Positions 1 through 11,692 of a DNA stretch of 64,000 nt are shown here, piece by piece. The notes below the pieces were generated by a model, which did not search any database, was not told where the DNA came from, and saw nothing but the letters and a program-made list of their open reading frames with translations. Numbering within the stretch: the first letter of the stretch is position 1; each line of letters opens with the position of its first letter. The stretch is from positions 24,828,653 through 24,892,652 of the forward strand of contig CATQJL010000001.1 in assembly GCA_958299035.1 (NCBI GenBank), given 5' to 3'. A program made the position numbers and the translations under genes. This DNA comes from Cylicocyclus nassatus (Eukaryota; Nematoda; Chromadorea; Rhabditida; Strongylidae).

Positions 1-284
1 AAGGTGTCAGAAAACGAGAGTTCAAATAGGAATTACGACGGTCTTGTCACGGAAACCTTATAAACTGTGATTTTCGCACCGACTACTACGGGTAATGGGT
101 TGTGGCGGTGAAATTCGTTTGAGAGCGTGCAAAACCAAGACTCACGCGATTCAGATGCAGTTTTCTGGGCGAGTAGGACACAGGAAGTTTAAGGGGAATC
201 GGTCAGGAGGCCAACGGGTCTGTCCTTTAAATCAGTATAATCATGTCTGGAACTTCTGATTCTGCCGGCACACTGCCTTCTAGG

Positions 285-520
285 GAAAGAAGTGAATCGT
301 GATGTTTTTACACAGTGAAAGCGATAAGTTATGTAAAATTTTGAAAGATATCTGGAAGTGGTGATGTAGCTCAGAGTATTCGAATCCGATGAGGCTCGGA
401 AGCTGGCTCAAATAGTTGGCTCGAACCCGAACACATGTCGTATAAGCATGTCGCAAAGACAAAATACTACAAATCATGTCACTTCAGCTGCATCCGTCCT
501 TATAGGCAACACCTATCATA
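285..520. repeat. Fragment of a dispersed repeat unit
   Basis: Weak similarity to the better copies at 17140-17790, 25320-26665 and 37165-37730: the stretch around 325-385 (AAGTTATG, then GATATCTGGAAGTGG) and the CACATG/AAACAAA part follow the same order. Another degraded piece lies at 9290-9460. No protein is apparent. The assignment rests on eye alignment only. Confidence 0.35.
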
Positions 521-539
521 ACGGAAGATCTCAGACACT

Positions 540-945
540 CGACCGGACCCCTCCGCCGGACAGTCCGAATCTGCCAGAGTCGCGCCGGACCCAGTTGACC
601 AATGAGAGCGGGGCAAATGGGCGGTCCGTCGCGGTGACATCACTGGCAGGCAAATGGGACGCTTCTCCGGCCCTGCTGCAAAGGTACGCCATTTCTCCGG
701 CGCGACTCTGCCAGATTTGGCGGACTCGCGCCGGAGAAATTTGCCCGGCGCGAGTCCGCCAGATTTGGAAGAGCCGCGCCGGAGAAAATCGGAGGGATCC
801 GGAGCAGAAATGGGAGGCCTCCGGAGCAGAAAATAGGAGGCATCCGGAGCAGAAAATGGAAGGTATACGGAGCAGAAAATGGGAGGTATCCGGAGCAGAA
901 AATGGGAGGTATCCGGAGCAGAAATGGGAGAGCCCCGGAGCAGGC
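540..945. repeat. GC-rich inverted repeat plus 22-24 bp tandem repeat
   Basis: A perfect 15-bp inverted repeat (ATTTCTCCGGCGCGA at 691-705, complement at 726-740) is followed by five to six tandem copies of a purine-rich unit beginning CCGGAGCAGAAAATGGGAGG, between about 797 and 940. Both strands stay open for long ORFs (176 and 146 aa), but the peptides are simple repeats and no family is recognisable. I treat this as noncoding satellite-like DNA. Confidence 0.7.
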
Positions 946-1235
946 TGCGTATCGATTTGGCGCGTAGCCACGCTATGAGATTTTGAGACGTTCTTAAAGG
1001 CTAACTATTCGAACTATTCGGCGAACTATTCGTCATATTTTCCTGCATTTCTCGCAATGAAGGTTGCGTTTAGACTTTTTCTTCTCAAAATCTTGATGTG
1101 TACTTTTACCTAATATCTATTTTCGTGCTAGATTTTTATTTTATTCAAAAGTGTCTGTGCTTTTCTACCACGGATAACGATTTCACTTACATGTCATTAT
1201 CGATCATTTGTTTCGGTTTTAGGGATGACTCCCCC

Positions 1236-1962
1236 AGAAACCATTATCCGTCGGAATCCGGCGCTGACCTTAGCTACAGTATACAGCTAACGCAACCATA
1301 AAAGGCGACCTGGCTGCCTCTTACTTTTTCATTGATCTTACTTACCACATGATAAAGTGGTCCTGCATTTGATATGATGTGTTGTTTATCCTCTGGGTCG
1401 TATATATAACTAATCATTTCGCTATCCATATTCAAGTAATGAATGGGGACCTGAGTTTGCTAACAACTGATGTTGATGGATGACGTAGAAGTATCACTTA
1501 CGAAATCTTTTTGTTGTTAAGAATTTCAAAACAAGACTGTCACTGGTAGGGATGATTTCATCTCCCTAAACAATGTACACGTTTTGAGAAACAGAGGTTC
1601 TTCTAACTTCATTAAATAAAGCCCTTTTAAATTCTGGCGAAGAGTTATGGGGATAACTCGATAATGATAAATCCCATGAGATATCCTAAAGAAACATCAG
1701 TTCCTTAGTATCTGCACGTTATGGTATTTTGAGTGAGTATCCAACATGAGGAGAATTTTCAGTACCGTAGCAAGATCAGAGAGTAAACAAGACAAATGAT
1801 AGTTTCAGGATCACCTAAGGATGTGGTAAGTAAGATTTGTATGTATTAAGTAAGATTCAAAGCTAAAGGAAAGATAAGAGGCAGCTGGGTCGCCATTTAT
1901 GGTCGCGTTAGCAATATACTGTAGCTAAGGTCAGCGCCGGATTCCGACGGATAATGGTTTCT
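1236..1962. mobile_element. Non-autonomous Mutator-like (MULE) DNA transposon
   Basis: The element is 727 bp with long terminal inverted repeats. The first about 47 bp of each end (starting AGAAACCATTATCCGTCGG) match perfectly, and weaker similarity continues to about 95 bp. It is flanked by a 9-bp direct repeat, GACTCCCCC, at 1227-1235 and 1963-1971. Long terminal repeats with a 9-bp target duplication are the hallmark of Mutator-like elements, while hAT elements give 8 bp. There is no transposase ORF inside, so it needs an outside enzyme. A single end of the same family lies at about 38916-39004. Confidence 0.75.
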
Positions 1963-2109
1963 GACTCCCCCGGGTCAGTGAAGTAGTCAGCCTTTGCCAT
2001 CAAAGAGTTGGGCCTGTTCAAAAAATGATAGTGAGTATTTTATGAGCTATTTCTAAGTAATAGCCTCACTAAATTTTTTTCCCATCCGATCTTTTGCTTC
2101 TGATTGCAG

Positions 2110-2793
2110 AAATCATACGAACAAAAGAAATATCGCTTTGGACTAAAGCATGCGAGGACAAGTTGAGTAATCCGAATTTCGCTGAACATGGAGGTGGATC
2201 CTTTTTTTGACTTTGATTTTATGCTCGCATGATACGCATTACAGAAACCTTAGCAATAAAGGGGCTCATTCTTAACATGGGTAAGCAACAAGAAGCACAG
2301 GAATGTGTGAAAAGAGGTTTGAAGGTTAGGAGTCCTTTTTAGTTCCTTGTATAGTGTTTCACTCATCATTCCTGTATTTAGGCTGATTTGAAATCTTATG
2401 TTTGCTGGCATGTATACGGGCTTGTTCAAAGGTCAGACAAAAACTACGACGAGGCAATCAAGCTATTCCCTTTTTTCTGTTTTATTGATTTTATGGATAT
2501 CTGTCCGGTTTAGGCATACAAGCAAGCTTTAATTCTTGACAAAGACAACATGCAGATTTTGAGAGATCTCTCATTACTCCAGATACAAATGAGGGGCTGT
2601 GAAGGGCGCAAAGTTGGTTCTTCTTGCTCAGTCCAGGAGACTTTCATTGTAATCACTTAGAAATCTCGTCATCATTTGCTGCGACTTCGGTCAACGCAGA
2701 AAGTGTCTTGGTTGCTTACGTCACAGCATATCATGTCTTGAAAGATTACGAGAAGGCACTCATTTACTAGTGGAATTCATTCAAAACAATGAG
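2110..2793 (+). pseudogene. Decayed NAA15/NARG1-like (NatA auxiliary subunit) gene fragment
   Basis: Five exon-like blocks match the N-terminal TPR region of NAA15, the ribosome-anchoring subunit of the NatA N-terminal acetyltransferase, in correct order: 2110-2193, 2245-2324, 2382-2462, 2514-2612 and about 2676-2793. Recognisable peptides are [61 protein letters not shown] and AYHVLKDYEKAL. Introns are kept with AG acceptors, so this is a duplicated rather than retroposed copy. It is broken: a frame change with a TGA near 2164, a lost donor after 2462 (CT where GT is expected), a decayed stretch at 2613-2675 and a frame change with a TAG near 2767. No start codon exon or downstream exons are seen. 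The family assignment is firm and loss of function is very likely. Confidence 0.8.
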
Positions 2794-3021
2794 GTAGGAT
2801 AGTGCCACTTTTGCTGTTGTTCATGATTCTCTGCTCAAATCTCAAAAGTTCTTGCCTTGTTTTTGTCTTTTTGATTGTGACAATGTTGAATTTTTTCAAT
2901 CATTTTTATTTGCTTCCAAGATAGTAGTGCGAAGAGGTAAGCGCTAAAGTCATGCTGATTTCTATTAACAAATTACTGCCATGTATCTTCAACTGACTTC
3001 TAAAAGTCTTCTCAATCTGCG

Positions 3022-3790
3022 TATAGGGGCCTGCAGGATCGCGAGAGTCGGACGTGCGTACGGCCATTGCGCCGAGCACGTCTTATGTCACTGGGTCGTA
3101 CTCGATTTAGGCTAAATAGGTGAGATTTTTTGTTTTTCTTCTCATTTCTCGCCTTCTTTTCTTTTCAGGTGGCGAACATATGTTAATGCAGAGGAGTTTA
3201 AGATCTAGAAGGTGAGGTGCAGGATTATGCTCAATACGGGCCAATATTGTGGACTTTTCACCCCTGCTTTGAAGAATATTGAGTTTTCTGTTCTGGCTGT
3301 CCGATTATGTTCGATTTTTCGTCCTGCCTGCCCGGTTACGAAACTCCGTTTTATTTGCAACGTCTGTTCTACCTCATCTTGCATCATGCGCGTCATCACA
3401 ATCATAATCATTGTCATCATCATCATCATCATCATCATCATCACAAGCAATATGCAAGATAAGGTAGAATAGACGGTAGAAGTAGAACAGTTTGCTGTAA
3501 CAGGGCAGCCAGGACAGAAAATTCAACATCTCAACCAGCAGGCATGGAAGGTCTGCAATATTGAATCCGTATTGAGCATAATCCTGCACCTCACCTTAAT
3601 TCAGATCTTAAACTCCTCCGCACCAACATGTGCTTACCGTCTGAAAAGAAAAGAAGGCGTGAAATGTAAAGAAAAACAAAAAACTTATATACCTATCCAG
3701 CCTAAATCGAGTACGACCCAGTGACATACGACGTGCGCGGCGCAATGGCCGTACGCACGTCCGACTCTCGCGATCCTGCAGGCCCCTATA
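3022..3790. mobile_element. 769-bp fold-back element with a (CAT)n loop
   Basis: The two halves are long inverted copies of one another. The outer arms begin TATAGGGGCCTGCAGG and end with its complement, followed by a CpG-rich stretch (3035-3080 against 3730-3775), a pyrimidine-rich stretch and a GTGAGGTGCAGGATTATG block. The centre holds a (CAT/ATC)n run at about 3412-3443. Short ORFs on both strands only translate the repeat. No transposase is present. It resembles a fold-back MITE; a clean target duplication is not evident. Confidence 0.7.
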
Positions 3791-4367
3791 AAAATCTACG
3801 GAAGTTTGCGCCCACGACCTCGAATACCACAACATGCACTGTCGGTTCACCACAACTGCACTGTCTCATTGAAAAGCTGGTAGTTATTTCCCGTCTGTGC
3901 TAACATGACTCCAAGTATTGTATTTGGAAAGAACAATGTATTGTATTACAATTGCATCGAAAGGTCCCTAGTTTCAAATCACCTAATGGTCAATCGTAGT
4001 ATGTTCTTATGACAGGGCTTTGTTTCATCAGCCATTATTATAATACAGGTACTAAATAATCAATACTGGCGGCCGAACAAAATCTTAGCATCGAATGGCT
4101 GTTGCTTTTCTACCATTAAAGTTTCTACGAGGATGCATTCACGATAATCACCAGTGCAGTTCAAAAGAGGCTTCTTCCTTCTCCTTCGTGCTGTAAGTCT
4201 GACGAAGCAGTGAATAAGGCTTCTCCCACAAGAATTACCGGACAAAATTACTTAATCTCCCGTTAACTTACGAAGTAGGAAAAAATCTGGCCACGAAAGC
4301 CGAGAGATCACAAAGATGTTACTACTGCGTCTGTTGCAAGGTCTATCTTCAGACTTTAGGTACAGTC

Positions 4368-4569
4368 GAGTAGATTTTCTGCTTAGTATAGTGTGCTTGC
4401 ACAGAAGGTGAATTGCGGTAAAATTTGCGCGTGAACAAATAGCTTCGACTGTGACGCCGGCCAACTGCGCGCGTAAAATGTCAGCAGTACTGGCGTGGTT
4501 ATTTATTAACGCGCATTCACCGCATTTCACCTTCTGTGCAAGCACACTATTAAGCGGAAAATCTACTCT
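4368..4569. repeat. Short fold-back repeat, about 200 bp
   Basis: The arms GAGTAGATTTTCTGCTTAG through CTTGCACAGAAGGTGAATT (4368-4440) and their imperfect complement (4496-4569) face each other around a roughly 55-bp spacer. The minus-strand ORF that crosses it (4252-4689) has no recognisable domain. Confidence 0.55.
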
Positions 4570-5389
4570 ATTGTAGATAATTGTTGATGAATATCTTTGG
4601 AAGTCATTCTGAAGAGCTTGTCTTGCTTCATATTGATGGACCAAATCCCGCCAGAAAGCAAGAGAAGGATTCTGTTTAGGTGAATGCAAATCTATAAAAT
4701 TATTTCATAGGTTCCATTAGTAGCTTAAAATATTTTCGATGTGGCTATGAACTTTTTGATGAAAACTTGAAAAAATTCCTAAAATCCTATTCTTTTATGG
4801 GCGTGTGCTCAACTTTCTATAAAGGATGTGCTTTGATTTTTTCAAACACTCAAGAACATATATTTGAGTTTAAAGATTTCTTTTCAAAGGCAAGAGTAAG
4901 TTGAACTTATTCTCAAAGAGAGGTGATGTGAAAATCCGCTGAGAAAATCCTGGTATCACTACGTAATATATTTTGGAATCGTTGTTTACCCATTAACACC
5001 CCTGGTCCGTGGACAGACAGAGAAATTATGATGAAACACACTTATCTTTGTCTTTGGATTGCTGCCAAGTGGCATGCGTTTTGGAACACTGCCAAATTTC
5101 AAAACGAGCGACCAAGCATATTTTCGTAAAGGGTTACACGTATTTCGAAAGGCAATCATGAGGTCGCAATGATTTTGAGACTGGGTCGCCAGTGTCCGGG
5201 TGTCCGGGTGGTTATTTGTAGCTGCTTTTTTTCGAGCTTGTTATTCCAGAATGTGTCTTTTAAATATGTTGTACTCCTATTAGTTGCTTTTGAAATGATG
5301 CCAAATTGCGTAACAGCGTGACTTGAGCTAGATTCATCTTTCCCAACTCTTGTAAAAATGCTCTAACTAAGAACAGTCACTTTAGGATC

Positions 5390-5870
5390 GTCTTGCTTCC
5401 ACGTGTAGACAAGAGAGCGCGTGAGTAACTTGGTCTCGCTGGTACTTTGGGAAACATTTATCTAATACCAGCCTTGCTTTTGCTTGTTTAGTGGGTCCCG
5501 CTGGTGCTTTCAACTAGGAATCGGTGTGTAAGCGGCCGTAGGGCAATTGCATCGGGCAGGGAAACAGATTTTTGTACGTTTTGGGCAGTTCTCAGAATTG
5601 AAAGTCCTAAAGTGACATGTACGGCAATTTGAGAATACGCTGTAAATACTTGATTTCGTTGTTTTCTTTCCGTAGAGTCGTAAGGTTGGTTTTTCTTATG
5701 TATACTGTCTTCAAGCGGCACATAGGCATAAACTTTCTTTTGAGTAGTTATTATCGGTCGGTAAGCGGCACGTAGGGCAATTTGATCGGGCAGGGGGACA
5801 GATTTTTGTACGTTTGGGGCAGTTCTTATAATTTTTAAACGGTCTTCAAGCGGCACGTAGGGCAACATTC
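5390..5870. repeat. Irregular tandem repeat with GCGGCACGTAGGGCAA core
   Basis: Copies of a unit of about 85 bp or longer (core GCGGCACGTAGGGCAA, then CAGATTTTTGTACGTTT) recur at about 5530, 5762 and 5852, with degenerate versions at about 5615 and 5715. A 126-aa minus-strand ORF runs through it with two copies of the peptide NVQKSV. However, successive DNA copies lie in different reading frames (YVPLED in one copy, ALRAAYRP in another from the same bases), which argues that the repeat is not evolving as a protein. Confidence 0.6.
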
Positions 5871-8800
5871 TATATAAGTTATAAAGACATCTCCTGGATG
5901 TGCTACTGGTAGAGAAACCGCATACCCATTTCTATAGGTAGACTTGCGCCAGCAGATTACTATGCCCGTACTTAACCAACACATAAATTCCTGTTTATGT
6001 TAATGCGTAGGCGTGTGGATGATGGGAAGATTACATGATGAGAGTCTGAGTAAGAGCTCAAGTTTATTTTCAACAAAATGATTACTGTTATTTCGAAACT
6101 AATGAGGAAATAACGTCCTTGAAGCTTGATTCGAGGCAATCCTCGCAATTTTTGGATGGATTATATCCATAGCTTGGTGTGAAAAAGTTGCAGTCAATTT
6201 ACTTTGTTCCTCGCACTGCAAATTAGATTGAAATACTCTTTAATGGAGTTCATTGAAAAAAGGTTCAAACCAACCTCTGTTGCTGATTCTTTGCCTCTCC
6301 TGTGTTAATTATTAAGGCAATCCTTGTCCTGATTACATCCGCATATGAAACTTAGAAGAAATTTCAAAGGAAAATTCTGGCATCAACGCCTGCAAAGTAG
6401 CAGATTCAGAAGAATTGTTTGCTCGACATTGTTTCTTCTCTAAAACTAAAATATAATTTCACTGATTCTGGTAAAGGTATGTGATTGGTTTTGACTATGG
6501 AAGGTTTCTAACCAAGGTACTAATGCTATATTAAACACAACCTCTACTTATTCTGGTCTTGTACATGCTCAGTGAAGTTCCTGAAACTTTCCTTTTGTTA
6601 CTCCCCACTCTTTGCGAACATAACGCACCTAAGCAGCAAAATAACAATATCAGAACATGCACAATTTCTTGACGCGAACTTGAAATATTTTGATAAAAAA
6701 CATCCTTGTTGTTGTCCAGTGTTTCAGTGTTGGAAGAAAACTGTCTGGCTTTATGGCAGATTAGCAAGATCCATTTTGAATTGTTTCAAAAGTTCCACCC
6801 GTTTTCGAAGTTGTGGTTCCATTCACCATAACTATTCGGAAGTGATACTCGCGAGCGCAGTACTGCATTACAATCTACAAATCTCTAGCAGTTCTGAGCA
6901 TACTCAAAAACTATTGCAACAACAATGAGAAGAATTTTGTAGGCAAAAAACTCCAAGCATTTCTTTTTAGAATCCTCTAGTTTGAAAACCATAACAGTAT
7001 TTGCTGGTAGTAGGTTGCTCAAGCACTGCTCACTGTGTAGTCCATAGTCGGCTGAGCGGTACTGCTCACCCTAGAGTTTACCAAATTTTCAATCAAAAAA
7101 ATCCGCAAAAAGTTCAAAAGGAACTACTTATTTCGTCCCTGAGGTCACAGAAAATGCACTATTTTGAATTTTTGATTCTTTTCGCCGCTGGCAATGAGAA
7201 ACTTTTTTCTTTCGTCTAATAACAAATTTTTAGGGCAAATCTCATTATATAGAGCAAAAGTTTCGTTACTGCATTGCAATTGCAACTCAAAAAGACCACA
7301 ATGACGGGTCACGTATGCTACTGATTTATAGGTTCAAAATCTTTCTAAAATCATGTCTCGATATGCGTGTTAACTCGAGTTCCAGCGCGCATTGCATGCG
7401 TATCAAAAATAATCCCCTTTGACTGTAATTTCATAGCTATAGAGCGAAAAGAAAGAGCTCCATATTTGTTTTGCTCCTTTCCAGGTTACGGAACCACAAA
7501 AGCAAAGTTCTACAAAAGCGAAGGCATGCATGAAAAACTAACAGAAAATATAACAGCTTTCAAAGTTTCAGGTATAGTCTGGACCCCGGCCAGCTTGCTT
7601 GCTGCTTCTCAATCTTCTTATGAGTAGTAAGCATTTCTAAATACAGTGGGAGTGAAATGAAGAGTGGAAGTGTCCAAGCCTATCACGAAAGAAACCTATA
7701 TAGGTAAGAGTGTAATGAGTAAAACCTCTGCCAGTCGCGGATTTCAGTCAGTCGCTGCGAGTGTGAGACTCTCCAATTATTGAAGAAGGTACCAAGTGAA
7801 TCAGGAAGGACAAGCATCACTGGCACAATTTTCACTTTTCTGTAGGAAAAAAGTCAAAAATGTAAGCTGAGACACGAGCACAATCGAAAAAGAAAGCACA
7901 ATTGGCTTATCGAAAGCTTTCACATCGAGTTAGAAGCAACCTTATTCAAGAAGTGCATCTAATGGCACGCTCATTGTGTAAGAGAAAACTCTAATTATAT
8001 TCTGCTAGGAAACGATAAAAATTCTCATTACTTGTAAAAAAAGAGAAAATTACTCAAAGCAAAGGTGCTCGGGGTTTCTGTGCACGTAAAAATACATTAT
8101 AGGCTATTGTCGATGGGTGCTGAACCTAAATAGGGAGATTACAGAGTAACAATACCAAACAGAACAAAAATCAAGACATCTTTTGAAGCAGGCTGACTTG
8201 AGGAGCGCGTTGAAGGCGTCTGGGGTGCGTCGCGGTGGTACCGCTGCGGGTGTATCGCTGCGGGTGCGTCGCGGGAAGCTGGCTGAGGCACCCACTATAG
8301 GTTCGTGAAAAATTGTACTCCGAAATCGGCAGTTCAAGGATAGGTAAAAAACGGGTAAAACTTTTAAAGCAACCCAATACGTATTATAATCTAAGGTACT
8401 GATACACCTAAAATGCCAAAATTGGAAGTGTTTGATCGTACTAGCCAAAATAACAATTTTGTAGCAGCGACCTGCAGTGACTTCGTTTAATAAAGCGATT
8501 CCTGGGATGGCGACTTATTACAATTTATGGATTGTAGGGCATTGATATTTCAAAGCTTGACTATGATGATAGAACATGGTTCTAACGCCATCATCGTCCG
8601 TATCACGACAGAATAAAGAAAGCTGATGTGCAAACTTGCCGTTCATATCATTGCTTGGATCCCGACGAATGTGCGATGCCGAGCTTTGAACAATGCTCGA
8701 AGATGTTTTACGGGTGTCTCTGACGGCATATCGATGATTTTTTCATGCTTGCTTTTAGTTTGTTTACGTTTTACATACGTAAGTGGCGACACAGCTTAAC

Positions 8801-9640
8801 GAGCACTGATATGTTTGTATACTTTACTTCTCACTGTTTGATTGCTTTTTGTATTTTATTGTAGTGTTGACTGTATCCTTCCCTCATTTGCCTGCACTAT
8901 TTCACAGTGTTCACAGAGCCATAGATTCCAGAACTGTTTATAAATGCTGATGCATTATTCGTCATATTAGTTGCTAGACGTGTTTCCAAAAATGAAGGTT
9001 GAGTTACCCAAGTTTGCGATACACGCCGGCATGAATGTCTCGCGGGGCAACCGACCACACAGAGGGTCCCAGGGCATTCAGCTAACTTCATGAACGTAGT
9101 TGTGTCGTGTTCAGTCAGGGATCCTTCCAAATGTTCATGTCCACTATCACGTACGACGCTAAAGGCTTACAACACATCTGAATAGCCTTCAAATCACCGG
9201 TGAAAAGAGGCGATAATCCGTTTTATATGCTTCCTCATGGTAAGAGACAAATTATACGGAAATCCTAGAAAATTTCTGGGACTAACACGAGATGACAGCA
9301 ATGAAAGTTTCGCATCCGATGGAGTTTGAATGGACGCTGGCTCATATACTTGTCTTCAAACTGAGCGCGAGATAAAGTACTACAAAACATATCGCTTCAG
9401 CTGCTTCTTTTTAGGGCTTCAGCTGTCAAAACGAAATGCTTCATTGCCCGCCAGTAGAAATTAAAAAAATTTTGCGCCCATGCCGTTAAATACCATGACA
9501 AGCACAAATTTTGGTTTAGCACAAAAAGGCAAACACTGTCGGCCGCTTTATCGCTGCTGCCGTATTACTCTGCACTCACTCATGTACTCGCTTTGCGTTT
9601 TTTTTTGCATTTTTTTGCGCCATTTTTTAAAATTGGCACA
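5871..9640. other. Gene-free AT-rich stretch
   Basis: I see no conserved exon, RNA gene or well-formed mobile element here. ORFs such as 6572-6928 and 7367-7627 have no family resemblance, no signal peptide and no paralogue in the window. Around 8215-8275 there is a short GC-rich run of GGTGCGTCGCGG/GCTGCGGGTG repeats. Distant copies of dispersed repeats occur near 9300-9460. Confidence 0.4.
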
Positions 9641-9860
9641 AAATTCCATGCAACAAAGCTTTAAAAAAAATGAGTAGATGTCGAAATGCTTCTTTCTGTC
9701 GTCTGAAAATTCCACATTCGGAAGATTAGAAATCGAAGCGGGTCAGCCTTCCGTCGAAAGCATTAAGTTTATTTTACAGAGCATGGTCAGCTCTCTCTAA
9801 AGATACGCACATTTTGCCGCAGTGCAACCGCCTCCAAAGAAACGAGGACGAGAATGATCA
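9640..9860. repeat. Dispersed repeat shared with 61040-61230
   Basis: The order AAAATTCCACATT, then ATCGAAGCGG, CAGCTTCC-like, GAGCATGGTCAGC and CACATTTTGCC is found again at 61080-61190. The function is unknown. A mariner-type end, TATACAGGGTGTC, follows at 9929-9941; its counterpart in opposite orientation (GGGACACCCTGTATA) lies at about 30727-30741. Confidence 0.45.
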
Positions 9861-10744
9861 GACCAGATTTGCGGCAAAGCATACTTTGCTTTTAGCTCAA
9901 TTTTTCTATGAATGATGACGTCGCGCTTATACAGGGTGTCAAAAAAAATAATCTGCTGTTTGAACGTCAATAATCTTTTGCTCCATTGTGTTTCGCAAAA
10001 GCCATTGATTTAAACTGGCCTCAACTTTTTGCAGTATGAGCAACTTACCGATCTCTCTTCATTACTGCAGATTTATGGTAGAAAGTTTGAAGAGGATCAT
10101 AAACCATAGAGTGTTACATCTTACCTCCGAAAAAAGCCAGACAGCTGATCTTACAATAGGCAAAGTCGCATTTAAATACGAAGTTGGCATCTTCATAGCA
10201 ATGCTCGTCTCAGGTTATTTCGCATATACCGTAGCCAGCCTTTTTGATGTTATCCAAATATGCGATCACACCATTCAAAAAGCATATAAATATTAGGTTG
10301 TATTAATATTATTGCACTTGTTTATGCTTTTCTACCCTCTTTTTGAGAAAACTGACCTTCAAAGAAAAACCCTTTTTCTACATAACTCTTTATGTAGTCT
10401 ATAAGCCCAATTCTTCTAGTTTCTTATATGTGCTTTTGTTTTCGCAAATTTTTGTTCAAGCCGGAGATCCATGCCTTTAAGTACAAGTGAGAAACATGAA
10501 ATTCTTTCCCTTCACTCTCTTGCTCTAATCCATGAAAAATATAGGGATTTCCTAAAAAAAATGTGCGTTACGATCGCGAAGCTTCTTGCTGCAAAACGCT
10601 TGTCAGTGTTAGATTTTCAAAAAATTCTTATCCAAGAAATCTTGTCTCAAACTTGTTTGGTCGCTGATTCAAATCTATGCGCATAAGAACCTCATGCAAA
10701 AAGCGACTGTATAAATCTCGCTATGTACACCTGGAGTGAATCTA

Positions 10745-11692
10745 TTACGTTGTAACAGAATTAATGCAGGTTTTGAATTCCAACCACAATAACTCATACA
10801 CTTCTCATTTCTAAGTAGGTCGCAAAACATATTCGATAGAGCAAAGCAATCTCTACAAGGTGGCAATCTTGCTTTAGCAACAACTCTGATCCACCACGAG
10901 TTTCGAGCCAAAAACTAAAAAGATTCAACTGTCCGAAAAATTGAGAGAAATCGTAACTCAGTTCCTAAAAAACCTACAAAAATTCTAACTTGCTCACGTA
11001 AACACTATTCACATAAGACACCTATATACGCCTTTGCCGTATTTTTTCTCTGTTAAAAATCAAGAAAACGGAAATTTTCGTGCGTTTGCCAAAATGATGC
11101 TGTGCCCTTTGCATCTAGGTAGCTGTATACTACAGACCTATAAAAGTACTAACGCAAATTTTCAGCTCTCTAGAAGCTTTAGTTCTCGAGTTATATCGAA
11201 TATAGTTTTCCCTAGTTAGATGGTCCAAGCTAAAATTCAAATTTCTCGAGAATTAAAGCTTGTAGAGAGCTGGAAATTTAAGTTTGTACTTCTACAGACT
11301 TGTAGTGTACAACTACTTATGTGGGAAGAACGGCACAGCAATACTTTGGCAAATGCACGAAAATTTCCGTTTACTTGATTTCTAACAGAGAAAAAAATAC
11401 GGCAAAGGCGTATAAAGATGTCTTATGTGAATAGTGTTTACGTGAGCAAGTTAGAATTTTTGTAGGTTTTTTAGGAACTGAGTTACGGTTTCTCTCAATT
11501 TTTCGGACATTTGAATCTTTTTAGTTGGCTCGAAACTCGTGGTGGATCAGAGTTGTTGCTAAAGCAAGATTGCCACCTTGTAGAGATTGCTTTGCTCTAT
11601 CGAATGGTGTTTTGCAACCTACTTAGAAATGAGAAGTGTATGAGTTATTGCGGTTGGAATTCAAAACCTGCATCAATTCTGTTACAACCTAA
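10745..11692. mobile_element. Long-palindrome TA-inserting MITE (mariner-like ends)
   Basis: Two arms of about 470 bp are inverted copies of one another and meet near 11222. The outer ends read TTACGTTGTAACAGAATT and its complement ending in ACAACCTAA, flanked by TA (10743-10744 and 11693-11694). The arm contains the segment GATAGAGCAAAGCAAT/CTCTACAAGGTGGCAATCTT, which also occurs in the element at 16281-16968, so both belong to one family. No transposase is encoded. The TA duplication and TTAGGTTGT-type ends suggest Tc1/mariner mobilisation. Confidence 0.7.

Noticed and set aside
448..978. 176-aa and 146-aa ORFs on opposite strands
   Set aside because: Both are translations of the same GC-rich inverted and tandem repeat.
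3205..3589. Poly-Met/Asp/Ile ORFs
   Set aside because: Translations of the (CAT)n loop of the fold-back element.
10036..10296. 86-aa ORF with one hydrophobic segment, preceded by TTTTTGCAG directly before the ATG
   Set aside because: Attractive acceptor, but no homologue or paralogue is recognised and composition is like the surrounding noncoding DNA.
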